DNA from: Leuconostoc suionicum
Lineage (GTDB): Bacteria > Bacillota > Bacilli > Lactobacillales > Lactobacillaceae
DNA length: 64,000 nt
Assembly (NCBI RefSeq): GCF_001891125.1
Contig: NZ_CP015247.1
Coordinates: 266,501 to 330,500, forward strand
Direction: 5' to 3'
Shown here: positions 25,272 to 34,588 of the stretch, piece by piece
Layout of the letters: each line of letters begins with the position of its first letter
Numbering within the stretch: the first letter of the stretch is position 1
Notes under the pieces: generated by a model
Seen by the model: only the letters and a program-made list of their open reading frames with translations
The model's database searches: none
What the model was told of the DNA's origin: nothing
Position numbers and translations under genes: made by a program

Positions 25272-26663
25272 ATGAAAAATTCTACAAGCATTGATCCCAA
25301 GCACCATCTAGTTGAAAAAGCAGATGATACCTTGAGCTTGGGTGACGTTAATAGCTCGATAGAAGCGCCAAAAGACGGCTCATTCTGGCGTAAGTTATTA
25401 GCATTTTCAGGTCCGGGAGCCTTAGTGGCTGTTGGTTATATGGATCCAGGAAATTGGGTAACATCAGTTGGTGGTGGAGCACAGTATCGTTATGTGCTAT
25501 TGTCAGTTGTATTGATATCATCATTGATTGCTATGATGCTACAATATATGGCAGGAAAATTGGGTATTGTTAAACAAGAAGATTTGGCTCAAGCTACCCG
25601 TGATCGAACAAATAAGCCGGGCGGAATTGCCTTGTGGCTGATGACTGAGCTCGCCTTAATGGCCACAGATATGGCTGAAGTTATTGGTGGGGCCATTGCC
25701 TTACATTTGTTGTTTGGTTGGTCGATGATTGCGTCTGTTTTGACAACAGCGTTTGATGTTATTTTACTTTTGCTTTTGATGAGGTTTGGTTTCAGAAAAA
25801 TTGAAGCAATTGTCATGACATTAATTATAACTATTTTAGTTATTTTTGCTTATCTTGTTATTTTATCTAAGCCAGAACTTTCAGCTATGTTTGGTGGCTA
25901 TTTACCACAACTTCAAGCAGTTTCTACGCATGGACCTAAAGGCGTTGATTCACCTTTGTTAATGACATTAGGAATTGTTGGGGCGACAGTTATGCCTCAC
26001 AACCTTTATCTACATTCATCAATATCAAAAACAAGAAAAATTGATCGCGAAAGCAAAAGCGCTGTGCACGAAGCCATCCGTTTCATGACGTGGGATTCAA
26101 ATATACAATTATCATTAGCTTTTGTTATTAATTCATTGTTATTAATTTTGGGTGCTTCATTGTTCTTTGGGCATGCAGATTCAGTGGGTACCTTTGGTGC
26201 CATGTATAATGCTTTAGGAGATAATGCTATTGCTGGAGCTGTTGCTTCACCAATATTATCAACATTGTTCGCGGTTGCATTGTTAGCTTCTGGTCAAAAT
26301 TCAACAATTACCGGAACACTAACTGGGGAAATAATTATGGAAGGTTTCCTTCATATGCGTATTCCTATGTGGATACGCCGTGTTGTGACACGTGGTTTGG
26401 CGTTAATACCAGTTATTATTGTGACATTAATTTATGGTGGCGAAGAAGGGCAACTGGACAAGTTGTTGATTCAATCTCAAGTTTTCTTGTCGATTGCTTT
26501 GCCATTTGCAATGGCACCGTTAATAATGTTTACATCATCTAAAAAAATCATGGGAGAGTTTGCCAATCCCAAATGGATGACTATTCTTGGATGGATCGTA
26601 TTTGTTGTCTTGACTGGATTAAATATTAAGTTAGTAATTGATATTTTTACTGGTGGAGCATAA
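25272..26663 (+). CDS. mntH: Nramp-family manganese importer
   Basis: A 463-residue proton-coupled Mn2+/Fe2+ importer with about 11 helices. The metal-binding motif of helix 1, DPGN, is in [15 protein letters not shown], and the helix-6 motif is [10 protein letters not shown], so metal transport should be intact. The start follows AAAGGAGAG. It is followed 26 bases later by a UspA gene in the same operon. Lactic acid bacteria of this group rely heavily on manganese, which fits a dedicated promoter and long leader. Confidence 0.95.
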   Translation: MKNSTSIDPKHHLVEKADDTLSLGDVNSSIEAPKDGSFWRKLLAFSGPGALVAVGYMDPGNWVTSVGGGAQYRYVLLSVVLISSLIAMMLQYMAGKLGIVKQEDLAQATRDRTNKPGGIALWLMTELALMATDMAEVIGGAIALHLLFGWSMIASVLTTAFDVILLLLLMRFGFRKIEAIVMTLIITILVIFAYLVILSKPELSAMFGGYLPQLQAVSTHGPKGVDSPLLMTLGIVGATVMPHNLYLHSSISKTRKIDRESKSAVHEAIRFMTWDSNIQLSLAFVINSLLLILGASLFFGHADSVGTFGAMYNALGDNAIAGAVASPILSTLFAVALLASGQNSTITGTLTGEIIMEGFLHMRIPMWIRRVVTRGLALIPVIIVTLIYGGEEGQLDKLLIQSQVFLSIALPFAMAPLIMFTSSKKIMGEFANPKWMTILGWIVFVVLTGLNIKLVIDIFTGGA

Positions 26664-26689
26664 TTTTGTAAATTTAGAGGAGAGATAAA

Positions 26690-27157
26690 ATGAGTGAGTT
26701 AAACTTAAACATCGAACCAACACAATTTAAAAACATCTTGGTTGGTGTTGATGAATCAGAACAGGGCTATTTTGCTTTGGCGAACGCGATTCACCAAGCT
26801 AGTGAAGATGGAGCTAAACTGACAATAGCAACCATTTTAGACATGGGCGACTTATCGACAATAGAAGCACTACATCTTGATTTCATTAAGGAAAAGAGAG
26901 CTGAATTTGAAGCTAATTTAGCTCGCTATAAAGAATATGCTTTGTTAAAAGGTGCAACAAATGTTGAAGCTGTTTTTGAAGATGGATCCAAAGCTGGTGA
27001 AGTATTGGTTCAAGAAATTGCACCACGTGTGGGAGCTGACTTAATTATTGTTGGTGCACATTCTCGTGAGGGATTCTGGGGTTCATTGGGATCTCAAGCT
27101 GCTTATATTGCACGGCATGCAAAAGTATCTTCAATGGTTGCACGTAAAGAGAGTTAA
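26690..27157 (+). CDS. universal stress protein (UspA family)
   Basis: A 155-residue Usp domain. It begins ILVGVDESEQGYFALANAI and ends with the ATP-binding loop GAHSREGFWGSLGSQAAYIARHA, close to G-2x-G-9x-G-(S/T), so it probably binds ATP. It is cotranscribed with mntH, with GAGGAGAG as ribosome binding site. The link suggests a role in manganese or oxidative stress physiology, but this is inferred from position only. Confidence 0.88.
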   Translation: MSELNLNIEPTQFKNILVGVDESEQGYFALANAIHQASEDGAKLTIATILDMGDLSTIEALHLDFIKEKRAEFEANLARYKEYALLKGATNVEAVFEDGSKAGEVLVQEIAPRVGADLIIVGAHSREGFWGSLGSQAAYIARHAKVSSMVARKES

Positions 27158-27168
27158 AAATTAATAAC

Positions 27169-27196
27169 AAAAAGCCGCTGGATAGTGGTTTTTTTT
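27169..27196 (+). terminator. mntH-usp terminator
   Basis: AAAAAGCCGCT and AGTGGTTTTTTTT pair around a short loop, with one G-T pair. Confidence 0.8.
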
Positions 27197-27241
27197 GTTG
27201 CATTTAATACATTACAATATACAGGCTGTTATAATTAAAAT

Positions 27242-27586
27242 ATGAAAAAAGAAGCCATCATAGAACTTGAAAAAATATTTAAACTATTAGGCAATAAACA
27301 ACGTCTGATTATTTTAGAATTGCTCAGAGAGCGCTCCTACAGTGTTTCAGAGATTATCAATTCTTTAGGTATGGAGCAATCTGCTGTATCACACCAATTG
27401 AAATTGTTGCGTGAGGCGCAACTTGTTGAAACGGAAAAACGTGGCCGCGAAGTATTGTATGGTTTAAGTGATTCACATATCTTAATTTTGTTAGATAATG
27501 CGCTTAAACACGTGAGCCACACCATTACAGGAAATGTTAATGATACAGCATGTCAAGTAAAAAAAGAAAAGCCAAAAAAAGGTTGA
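27242..27586 (+). CDS. ArsR/SmtB-family zinc or cobalt sensor, CzrA-like
   Basis: A 114-residue winged-helix repressor. The recognition region is MEQSAVSHQLKLLREAQLV. The alpha-5 metal site of CzrA/SmtB is present: Asp77, His79, His90 and His93, with the D-x-H-10x-H-2x-H spacing of the zinc sensors. It should release DNA on binding Zn2+ or Co2+. Its obvious target, the CDF exporter at 23979, is 2.3 kb away on the same strand. The C-terminus is lysine-rich. Confidence 0.88.
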   Translation: MKKEAIIELEKIFKLLGNKQRLIILELLRERSYSVSEIINSLGMEQSAVSHQLKLLREAQLVETEKRGREVLYGLSDSHILILLDNALKHVSHTITGNVNDTACQVKKEKPKKG

Positions 27587-27634
27587 CGAACAAATATTTT
27601 ACTGGTATTCTAATATAGTTGTTTAATATTTAAT

Positions 27635-27718
27635 GCCGCTGTGGCGGAATTGGCAGACGCGCTGGACTCAAAATCCAGTGGTGGCAACACCGTGTGGGTT
27701 CGACTCCCACCGGCGGCA
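27635..27718 (+). tRNA. tRNA-Leu (anticodon CAA)
   Basis: An 84-nt class II tRNA. The acceptor GCCGCTG pairs with CGGCGGC; the anticodon stem CTGGA/TCCAG encloses the loop CTCAAAA, giving CAA, which reads UUG. A long variable arm, GGTGGCAACACC, and a TTCGACT T-loop are present. CCA is not encoded. Confidence 0.98.
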
Positions 27719-27736
27719 TCAACAAAAGCAGTAAAC

Positions 27737-27774
27737 AAAAAGCACTACACAATTATTGTGTAGTGCTTTTTTTT
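27737..27774 (+). terminator. tRNA-Leu terminator
   Basis: AAAAAGCACTACACAAT pairs with ATTGTGTAGTGCTTTTTTTT; a strong hairpin 19 bases after the tRNA. Confidence 0.92.
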
Positions 27775-27893
27775 ATTTTTAAAAATAATATTTTGTATCG
27801 TAAATGTAATACATTTTGTGTGCAAATGTTTTTCATTGTGCTAGAATGAAAAATATATTAAGTTTATGATGAGAGCGAAACGAGGAAAATATA

Positions 27894-29528
27894 ATGAAAA
27901 ATTGGCAAAAACTCACACTTGTGGGATTAGCCCTTATAGCAGTGGTTGGTGGCACTCGTGCTGCTGGCTTGTGGGGAAATAGTGGAAACAGTAATGATAA
28001 GACACTTCGTTTTTCATTACCAACACCATTAAATGGGTTAGATTCAGCGACAATTACTGATGAATATTCGATAACAGTTGTTGGTAACGTTGGTGAAGGC
28101 TTAATGCGAGCCGATAAAAATGGCAAGCCACAACCAGCATTAGCTAAGTCAGTTAAGTCATCTAGTGACGGTAAGACCTGGACAATCAAGTTGCGTAATG
28201 GACTTAAGTGGTCCGATGGCAGTAAGTTAACTGCTAAAGATGTTGTATATGCTTGGCAACGTGCCAATGATCAAAAAACGGCTTCTGAGTATGCCTATTT
28301 GTATAGTGGTATTAAAAATGCTGATGCTATTCAGGCAGGTAAAGTTGATAAAAAGGACCTCGGAATTAAAGCGAGTGGGAATACATTAACCGTTTCGCTC
28401 GAAAAGCCAATGCCACAATTTAAGAGCCTGCTAACATTCCCAACATTTTTCCCACAAAAGCAAAGTTTTGTTGAGAAATATGGCAAAAAGTATGGCACAA
28501 CAGCAAGTAAGACATTATATAATGGACCGTATACTTTTAAAGGATGGAATGGAACCAACAACAAGTTTAAACTTGTGAAAAACAAGTATTACTGGGATGC
28601 AAAAAATGTTAAAACACCCGAAATTGATTTACAAGTTGTTCAAAAGCCAGAAGTGGCTGTACAAATGTATAAGACTGGTAAGCTAGATTCAGCACTGGTC
28701 AATACGCCACAATTGTCACAGGCCAATAAAACAAATAAGGGCTACCAAATAACACCACAAGCAACAACGGTATTCTTAGCATACAATCAATCAGGAAATG
28801 TTAAAGCTCTAAACAACAAAAAAATTAGACAAGCGCTGAATATGGTTACGAATCGTTCCGAGTTAAATTCTCAAGTTCTATCAGGCACGTCAACCCCAGC
28901 AACATCATTTACACCTAAAGGTTTAAGTACTGTGAATGGTACGGATTTTGCAACATATGCTAAACAAGATTATACGTATAATAAATCAGAGGCACAGAAA
29001 CTGTTCAAAGAAGGACTAAGTGAACTAGGTGAAAAGTCGATTACGCTTGAAATTGAAGCTGATACAGATCGAGTAGCAAATGCCAAAGATGTAGTCAACT
29101 ATCTCCAAGGACAATGGAGTAAGAACTTGCCTGGTTTAAAGGTGACCGAAAAATTTGTACCATTTAAGCAACGTTTGCAAGATGGAACTGATGCTAATTT
29201 CCAAGTTATGCTGACACAATGGGGGGCTGATTATGCTGAACCGACAACATTCCTGGATCTGGCTTCAACTGGCAATGCAAACAATTATAATCATAATTCT
29301 AATGCCGATTACGATGCTTTATGGAATAAGGCTAAGGGAGCTGATGCGACGAATGATACAAAGCGAGCTGCCGATGAAAAGGGGCTTGAGAAGATTATTC
29401 ATCAAGAAGCAATTTTGAACCCACTATATTACCAGGCACAGCCAGAATTGGTTAACCCCAACATCACTGGTTTCTATCACCATGCAGTCGGTGTGCCACT
29501 AGACTTTAAGTTGGCTGCACGTAAATAA
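27894..29528 (+). CDS. OppA-like peptide-binding protein without lipobox
   Basis: A 544-residue SBP_bac_5 family extracytoplasmic solute-binding protein, the kind that delivers oligopeptides to Opp-type ABC importers. It has the family features: an N-terminal hydrophobic segment (about 7-25), NVGEGLMR, DGKTWTIKLRNGLKWSDG, and a C-terminal QWGADYAEP. The usual lipobox cysteine is missing: the region reads ALIAVVGGTRAAGLWG and has no Cys. It may be anchored by an uncleaved helix or secreted. No Opp permease or ATPase genes adjoin it, so it probably serves a transporter encoded elsewhere. Confidence 0.87.
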   Translation: MKNWQKLTLVGLALIAVVGGTRAAGLWGNSGNSNDKTLRFSLPTPLNGLDSATITDEYSITVVGNVGEGLMRADKNGKPQPALAKSVKSSSDGKTWTIKLRNGLKWSDGSKLTAKDVVYAWQRANDQKTASEYAYLYSGIKNADAIQAGKVDKKDLGIKASGNTLTVSLEKPMPQFKSLLTFPTFFPQKQSFVEKYGKKYGTTASKTLYNGPYTFKGWNGTNNKFKLVKNKYYWDAKNVKTPEIDLQVVQKPEVAVQMYKTGKLDSALVNTPQLSQANKTNKGYQITPQATTVFLAYNQSGNVKALNNKKIRQALNMVTNRSELNSQVLSGTSTPATSFTPKGLSTVNGTDFATYAKQDYTYNKSEAQKLFKEGLSELGEKSITLEIEADTDRVANAKDVVNYLQGQWSKNLPGLKVTEKFVPFKQRLQDGTDANFQVMLTQWGADYAEPTTFLDLASTGNANNYNHNSNADYDALWNKAKGADATNDTKRAADEKGLEKIIHQEAILNPLYYQAQPELVNPNITGFYHHAVGVPLDFKLAARK

Positions 29529-29536
29529 TGATTAAA

Positions 29537-29569
29537 TAAAAAAAGCACGCTAGAAAGCGTTTTTTTTTA
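29537..29569 (+). terminator. terminator of the OppA-like gene
   Basis: An ACGCT-AGAA-AGCGT hairpin with an A-rich approach and a 10-base T-run. Confidence 0.8.
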
Positions 29570-29590
29570 TTAGATAATACGGTGAAAAAG

Positions 29591-29738
29591 AAAATAAAAA
29601 ACCACGAAACAGAATCTAAATCAAACTTGCTTCGTGGTTGCTGCAATCAAATTGACCGCTTTTCCTATTAAGCGGCCAAAACGATTGAGCGTTTTCCATT
29701 AGAATTACTCAAAAGTTATGACCCCCTTTCCTAGATTG
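29591..29738 (-). ncRNA. candidate small RNA, about 147 nt
   Basis: On the minus strand a good promoter is followed by about 147 nt ending in an intrinsic terminator: AACCACGAA (minus-strand 5' arm, plus 29631-29639) pairs with TTCGTGGTT (plus 29600-29608), then TTTTATTTT. Inside are the hairpins AAAACG-CTCAAT-CGTTTT and GGCCGCTT...AAGCGGTC, the latter enclosed by CAATC/GATTG. Only very short open frames are present (a 27-codon frame from an ATG without a good ribosome binding site). I do not recognise an Rfam family; 6S, SRP and known riboswitch patterns did not fit. Its promoter points away from the nucleoside hydrolase gene. Confidence 0.65.
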
Positions 29739-29743
29739 CTTAT

Positions 29744-29772
29744 ATAATAAATCTACTAAGCAGAAAAGTCAA
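29744..29772 (-). promoter_or_regulatory. promoter of the candidate small RNA
   Basis: Read on the minus strand: TTGACT (29772-29767), 17 bases, TATTAT (29749-29744). This places the start at about 29737. Confidence 0.75.
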
Positions 29773-29820
29773 ACCTTTTGTTCTGGTATAATTAATTGAA
29801 TAATATATAGAGGTAAAATA

Positions 29821-30768
29821 ATGACGATTCCACTTATTTTTGATACTGACCCCGGCATTGATGATGCAGCAGCCATCGCGATTTTGTTAACTAATGATGA
29901 ATTTGAAGTGCGCCTGATTACGTCTGTTGCCGGTAATGTATCGGTTGATAAGACAACAAACAATGTTTTGAAATTAACACACTATTTTAATCGACCAGAA
30001 GTTAAGGTGGCCCGTGGTGCTGAGAAACCACTAGTCAAACCATTTAAGGATGCATCAAATATTCACGGGAAGAGTGGAATGCCAGGTTATGAATTTGGCG
30101 AGCTTTCCACCAAAACTATAAGTAAAAAAGCTGTAGATGCTATTCATGAAACGCTGAATAGCTATGATGATAAAACGACATTAGTAGCCGTTGGTGCATT
30201 CACTAATATCGCAAACTTAATTCAAAAGTATCCACAAGATTTAAAAAAAATAGAGCGGTTAATCGTAATGGGTGGTTCGCTGACCGGTGGGAATTTAACA
30301 TCGGTGGCAGAGTTTAACGTATTTACAGATCCGGACGCAGCGAAAATTGTTTTTGAAAGTGATTTGGATATCACAATGATTGGACTTGATGTTACTGAAA
30401 AAGCGTTGTTAACTAAACAATCTATGTCTGAATTACTCCAGATGAATGAGACCGGGAAAATGCTGATGGGACTGTTTGGACACTATCAAGACGGTTCTGA
30501 TGCTGGCGGTAAACCAATGCACGATGTCAATACACTTTATTATTTACTGCACCCTGAAAAATATCAATTAGAAGATTTATGGGTTGATGTCGTGACAGAT
30601 GGACCAGCGATTGGTGCCACGGTAGCTGACATTCTTCATAGTACGCATAGCCAAACGAATGTTCATGTTGCTAAGGATATTGATGTACCTGCATTCAATG
30701 CATGGTATTTGCTACAAATTTCTGGTATTTCTGATGGAAATATTAATGCTGGAAGGCTTGAAAATTAA
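29821..30768 (+). CDS. inosine-uridine preferring nucleoside hydrolase
   Basis: A 315-residue IUNH-family N-ribohydrolase that splits nucleosides to base and ribose for salvage. The calcium- and ribose-binding signature is at the N-terminus, FDTDPGIDDAAAI. ALVAVGAFTNIA-like and EFNVFTDPDAAKIV segments contribute further active-site residues, and MHDVNTLYYLL carries the late conserved aspartate. GAGG precedes ATG 29821. Pyrimidine versus purine preference cannot be read from the sequence. Confidence 0.92.
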   Translation: MTIPLIFDTDPGIDDAAAIAILLTNDEFEVRLITSVAGNVSVDKTTNNVLKLTHYFNRPEVKVARGAEKPLVKPFKDASNIHGKSGMPGYEFGELSTKTISKKAVDAIHETLNSYDDKTTLVAVGAFTNIANLIQKYPQDLKKIERLIVMGGSLTGGNLTSVAEFNVFTDPDAAKIVFESDLDITMIGLDVTEKALLTKQSMSELLQMNETGKMLMGLFGHYQDGSDAGGKPMHDVNTLYYLLHPEKYQLEDLWVDVVTDGPAIGATVADILHSTHSQTNVHVAKDIDVPAFNAWYLLQISGISDGNINAGRLEN

Positions 30769-30844
30769 GCGTTTTTTAGGTATTCTGGTATTAGCTGAAA
30801 CTGGCGCTTTTTCGTGCTGAATTAACTGAAATCGGAGCAGAATA

Positions 30845-31564
30845 TTGACAAACGAAGACTTCATCGAAGCATTAAGTAGTGCTGGTATAACTTTAACAAC
30901 GCAGCAGCTTCGGCAATTTGAACGTTATTACGAATTGCTGGTCGCAACTAATGAACACGTTAACTTAACGGCTATTACCGAAAAAAAAGATGTGTACTTA
31001 AAACATTTTTATGATTCTTTAACTGTAGCAATGTATGAACAAAAGTTAAAAAGTTCTGAAAGCACTTTAATTGATATTGGCACAGGCGCAGGTTTTCCGT
31101 CATTACCCTTGAAAATAGCCTTTCCAAACTTAAAAATTACAATGGTTGATGCGCTAAAAAAAAGAGTTAATTTTTTGCAAGAAGTGGTTGATATGCTTGA
31201 CTTAACCGGCGTAGAAATTGTTCATGGGCGCGCAGAAGATATAGGACAAAATCCAAAGTACCGAGAAAATTTTGATTATGCAACGGCTCGAGCAGTTGCC
31301 CGTACTAGTGTTTTGGCTGAGTATACATTACCTTTTGTTAAGATTGGTGGCAGATTCTTAGTCATGAAGGGATCAGCTGCTCATCAAGAGCTCCTCGATG
31401 GTCAAAAAGCATTAGCTATGCTGGGCGGTCAGGTTAACGAAGAGTTTGTATTTACACTACCAAATGGTGATCAGCGCTATATACAAATAGTAGATAAAAA
31501 AACAAAAACACCTAAAAAATACCCTAGGCAAGCTGGAACACCAAGCAAAAAGCCAATCTCATAA
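30845..31564 (+). CDS. rsmG: 16S rRNA (guanine527-N7)-methyltransferase
   Basis: A 239-residue SAM-dependent methyltransferase that forms m7G527 in 16S rRNA; its loss gives low-level streptomycin resistance in other bacteria. The SAM motif is LIDIGTGAGFPSLPLKIAF, followed by MVDALKKRVNFL. A conserved ATARAVA segment is present. Translation starts at TTG 30845, seven bases after GGAG; no ATG fits better. The lysine-rich tail is typical. It is followed by parA after 18 bases, the usual arrangement near the replication origin. Confidence 0.95.
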   Translation: MTNEDFIEALSSAGITLTTQQLRQFERYYELLVATNEHVNLTAITEKKDVYLKHFYDSLTVAMYEQKLKSSESTLIDIGTGAGFPSLPLKIAFPNLKITMVDALKKRVNFLQEVVDMLDLTGVEIVHGRAEDIGQNPKYRENFDYATARAVARTSVLAEYTLPFVKIGGRFLVMKGSAAHQELLDGQKALAMLGGQVNEEFVFTLPNGDQRYIQIVDKKTKTPKKYPRQAGTPSKKPIS

Positions 31565-31582
31565 ATAAAGGAGGCACCTAAA

Positions 31583-32344
31583 ATGGCGCAAATAATTGTA
31601 TTAGCTAATCAAAAAGGTGGTGTGGGTAAGACAACGACCAGTATCAACTTGGGCGCAGCATTAGCACAAGCTGGACAACGTGTGTTATTGGTTGATATCG
31701 ACGCGCAAGGAAATGCAACAAGTGGCTCTGGCGTCGATAAGTCAATATTAGAACATGATAGTTATGATGTAATTGTTGAACAAACACCGCTTCATGAAGT
31801 AATCGTAGCAACTGATAATTATGACCTAGTCCCAGCTACCATTCAGTTGTCGGGTGCTGAGATTGAACTCGCTAAGCAACCGCAACGTGAGTACCGTCTG
31901 AAAGCTGCACTTGAAACAGTGCGTGATGATTATGACTTCATTTTAATTGATAATCCACCAGCTTTAGGATTAATGACTGTCAATGCATTTACAGCTGCTG
32001 ATGCCATCCTTATCCCGGTACAGACCGAATTTTATGCTCTAGAAGGTCTAGGACAACTACTAAACACGATTGAACTTGTTCGGCAGCAGTTTAATCCAGA
32101 TCTTGATGTTGCTGGTATTTTATTAACAATGTATGATGGACGAACAAACCTTGCCAAGCAAGTAGCCCAAGAAGTGCGTAGTTATTTTGATGATAAGGTT
32201 TATGATACAATCATCCCACGTTCAGTACGCCTGAGTGAAGCGCCATCTTATGGGCAAGCGATTATTGATTTTGATCCACGGAGCGTGGGTGCACAAATGT
32301 ACAACAATCTCGCACAGGAGGTTTTGAAACAATATGGTAAGTAA
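31583..32344 (+). CDS. parA: ParA/Soj chromosome partitioning ATPase
   Basis: A 253-residue Walker-type ATPase. The deviant Walker A is KGGVGKTTT near the start, with DIDAQGNAT and the Walker B-like FILIDNPPAL. It binds DNA nonspecifically when ATP-loaded and works with ParB to segregate origins and regulate DnaA. AAAGGAGG precedes the ATG. parB starts 11 bases before its end. Confidence 0.95.
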   Translation: MAQIIVLANQKGGVGKTTTSINLGAALAQAGQRVLLVDIDAQGNATSGSGVDKSILEHDSYDVIVEQTPLHEVIVATDNYDLVPATIQLSGAEIELAKQPQREYRLKAALETVRDDYDFILIDNPPALGLMTVNAFTAADAILIPVQTEFYALEGLGQLLNTIELVRQQFNPDLDVAGILLTMYDGRTNLAKQVAQEVRSYFDDKVYDTIIPRSVRLSEAPSYGQAIIDFDPRSVGAQMYNNLAQEVLKQYGK

Positions 32345-33233
32345 AAAAGGTGGGCTTGGCAAAGGAATGAATTCACTTTTTGGCGCAAATAATGTGTCAA
32401 AAGAAGCCGTTGAACATACAAAAGTAGTTACAAAAGAACAAGAAGCAACGGAACAAGTCGTTAAGTTACCATTGAAAGATGTCAAACCTAATCCGTTTCA
32501 ACCGCGGCATCATTTTGATGAAAGCAAGCTAAAGGAATTATCAGCTTCCATCACAGAAAACGGCGTTTTGACACCAATTATTGTGCGTCAAATTGATCAA
32601 AAATTTGAAATTATTGCTGGCGAACGTCGTGTTCGTGCTTCAAAATTATCTGGTTTGAAATCAATTTCAGCTATTGTACGCCAAGTCGATGATGACACGA
32701 TGGCAGCACTAGCGTTGATCGAAAATTTACAGCGTGATGATTTGGACGCTATCGAAGAAGCACAAGCTTTTGACGCACTTATGACACGCTTGAAAATGAC
32801 ACAGGCAGAAGTAGCTGAAAAAGTTGGTAAGGATCGCGCCACTGTCGCTAACTTACTGCGTCTATTGAAATTACCGGAATCAGTGCAAGTACTGATTCAA
32901 AATGGTGAGTTATCAATGGGGCAGGCGCGAGCATTGCTAGGGTTAAAAAAGAAGGCGCAAATTGAAAAAGTAGCAGAAACAGTTGTTTTCCGTGGATTGA
33001 ATGTGCGTCAAGTGGAAAACTTGGTCAGGCAGATGAATGAGGGTGTACCCGAATCCAATACGAAAGAAATTTCACCCTTTGTTGTTGCTCTGTCTAACCA
33101 ATTAGAAGAAAAGTTTGGGACCAAGGTCAAAGTCAACGCGGGCCGTAAGGGAAATGGTAAAATTGAAATTAATTATGTTTCAAATGAGGACTTAAGTCGC
33201 ATTTTGGCATTGTTAGATATTGAGGTGGACTAA
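32334..33233 (+). CDS. parB: ParB/Spo0J chromosome partitioning protein
   Basis: A 299-residue CTP-dependent DNA clamp. The ParB/Srx domain contains PNPFQPRHHFDE and the CTP-binding GERRVRASKL. ALIENLQRDDLDAIEEA follows, then the helix-turn-helix QAEVAEKVGKDRATVANLLRL that reads parS. It overlaps parA by 11 bases and touches the next gene (TAATG). No parS consensus (TGTTTCACGTGAAACA) was spotted in this window by eye. Confidence 0.95.
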   Translation: MVSKKGGLGKGMNSLFGANNVSKEAVEHTKVVTKEQEATEQVVKLPLKDVKPNPFQPRHHFDESKLKELSASITENGVLTPIIVRQIDQKFEIIAGERRVRASKLSGLKSISAIVRQVDDDTMAALALIENLQRDDLDAIEEAQAFDALMTRLKMTQAEVAEKVGKDRATVANLLRLLKLPESVQVLIQNGELSMGQARALLGLKKKAQIEKVAETVVFRGLNVRQVENLVRQMNEGVPESNTKEISPFVVALSNQLEEKFGTKVKVNAGRKGNGKIEINYVSNEDLSRILALLDIEVD

Positions 33234-33442
33234 TGGCAATAGCACCGGACTATAAACTTCATGATATTGTTGAGATGAAAAAGCCGCATGCTTGTGGGGC
33301 TAATTCTTGGGAAATTACACGTGTTGGTGCTGATATTAAGTTGTCATGTACGAATTGCGGTAGAGGCATTATGATGTCGCGCTTTGATTTTAACAAACGA
33401 ATAAAAAAGATTTTACAAATAGCAAATCAGAAAGAAGAATAA
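33233..33442 (+). CDS. DUF951 family protein
   Basis: A 69-residue protein of the DUF951 family, commonly found between parB and ychF in Firmicutes. It contains KKPHACGANSWEITRVGAD and SCTNCGRGIMM, so three cysteines and a histidine could bind a metal. It starts at the A of the parB stop, overlapping by one base, and precedes ychF by one base. Confidence 0.9.
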   Translation: MAIAPDYKLHDIVEMKKPHACGANSWEITRVGADIKLSCTNCGRGIMMSRFDFNKRIKKILQIANQKEE

Positions 33443-33443
33443 A

Positions 33444-34544
33444 ATGGCACTAACTGCTGGAATCGTCGGCTTACCAAACGTCGGCAAATCAACACTATTT
33501 AATGCAATTACTAAAGCTGGTGCTGAAATGGCAAACTATCCGTTTGCCACGATTGAACCAAATGTTGGTATGGTAGAAGTCCCGGATAATCGCTTGGCGC
33601 GTATCCAAGAAGTTGTACCTGCTGATAAAATTATTCCAACCACGTTTGAATTTACCGATATCGCTGGTATTGTCAAAGGAGCTTCTCAGGGAGAAGGTTT
33701 AGGGAATAAATTTTTAGAAAACATTCGTCAGGTAAATGCTATTGTGCATGTTGTACGAGCTTTTGATGGGGATGAAATTATTCACGTGAATGGTGTAGTT
33801 GACCCGTTAGATGACATTGAAACAATCAATACTGAATTAATTTTGGCTGACTTAGAAGCTGTTGACAAGCGTTATTCTAAAGTTGCACGTGCGGCTAAAG
33901 GAAATGATAAAAATGCCAAAGCTGAGTTTGCTGTACTAGAAAAAATCAAACCAGTTCTTGAAGCGGGTAAGTCTGCTCGTACCATTACATTTACTGAAGA
34001 AGAGCAAAAAATCGTTAAAGGCTTGTTTTTACTGACAACCAAGCCCATTTTATACGTTGCCAATTTGGCTGAAGATGATATGGCAGATCCAATGGGATCA
34101 AAGTATTTCAATCAGATTAAAGAGTTTGCTGCCACTGAAGGAGCTGACGTAATTGGCTTGTCTGCTAGCGCAGAAGAAGAAATTGCTCAACTGCCAGAAG
34201 AAGAAAAATCTGAATTCTTAGAAATGGCTGGAGTAGAGGAAGCTGGTTTAAATAAGTTAATTCGAGCAGCCTATCACTTATTAGATTTACGAACGTTTTT
34301 CACTGCAGGTGGTAAAGAAACTCGGGCATGGACATTCACTGCGGGATCAAAGGCACCCCAAGCTGCTGGCGTGATACACTCTGACTTTGAAAGAGGATTT
34401 ATCCGTGCAGAAACAATTGCATTCTCGGACCTTGATGAATTGGGATCTGTTAAAGCTGTTAAAGAAGCCGGTAAATTACGTTCAGAAGGTAAAGAATACG
34501 TTGTACAGGACGGCGATATTATTGAATTCCGTTTCAACGTGTAG
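33444..34544 (+). CDS. ychF: ribosome-associated ATPase YchF/Ola1
   Basis: A 366-residue Obg-family P-loop protein that prefers ATP to GTP. The G1 motif is GLPNVGKST, switch II is DIAGIVKGASQGEGLGNKFLE, and ATP specificity fits the non-canonical G4 (YVANLAEDD instead of NKxD). A coiled coil and the C-terminal TGS domain (ETRAWTFTAG to EFRFNV) follow. It acts on ribosomes and in stress responses. It begins one base after the DUF951 stop. Confidence 0.96.
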   Translation: MALTAGIVGLPNVGKSTLFNAITKAGAEMANYPFATIEPNVGMVEVPDNRLARIQEVVPADKIIPTTFEFTDIAGIVKGASQGEGLGNKFLENIRQVNAIVHVVRAFDGDEIIHVNGVVDPLDDIETINTELILADLEAVDKRYSKVARAAKGNDKNAKAEFAVLEKIKPVLEAGKSARTITFTEEEQKIVKGLFLLTTKPILYVANLAEDDMADPMGSKYFNQIKEFAATEGADVIGLSASAEEEIAQLPEEEKSEFLEMAGVEEAGLNKLIRAAYHLLDLRTFFTAGGKETRAWTFTAGSKAPQAAGVIHSDFERGFIRAETIAFSDLDELGSVKAVKEAGKLRSEGKEYVVQDGDIIEFRFNV

Positions 34545-34588
34545 ATGGCGCCGATCGCGCTGTACATAATATTTTAGGGAGACATTTT

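Noticed and set aside
29591-29738. 27-codon reading frame inside the candidate small RNA
   Set aside because: Its ATG lacks a proper ribosome binding site and the frame runs across the structural hairpins; kept as an RNA candidate instead.
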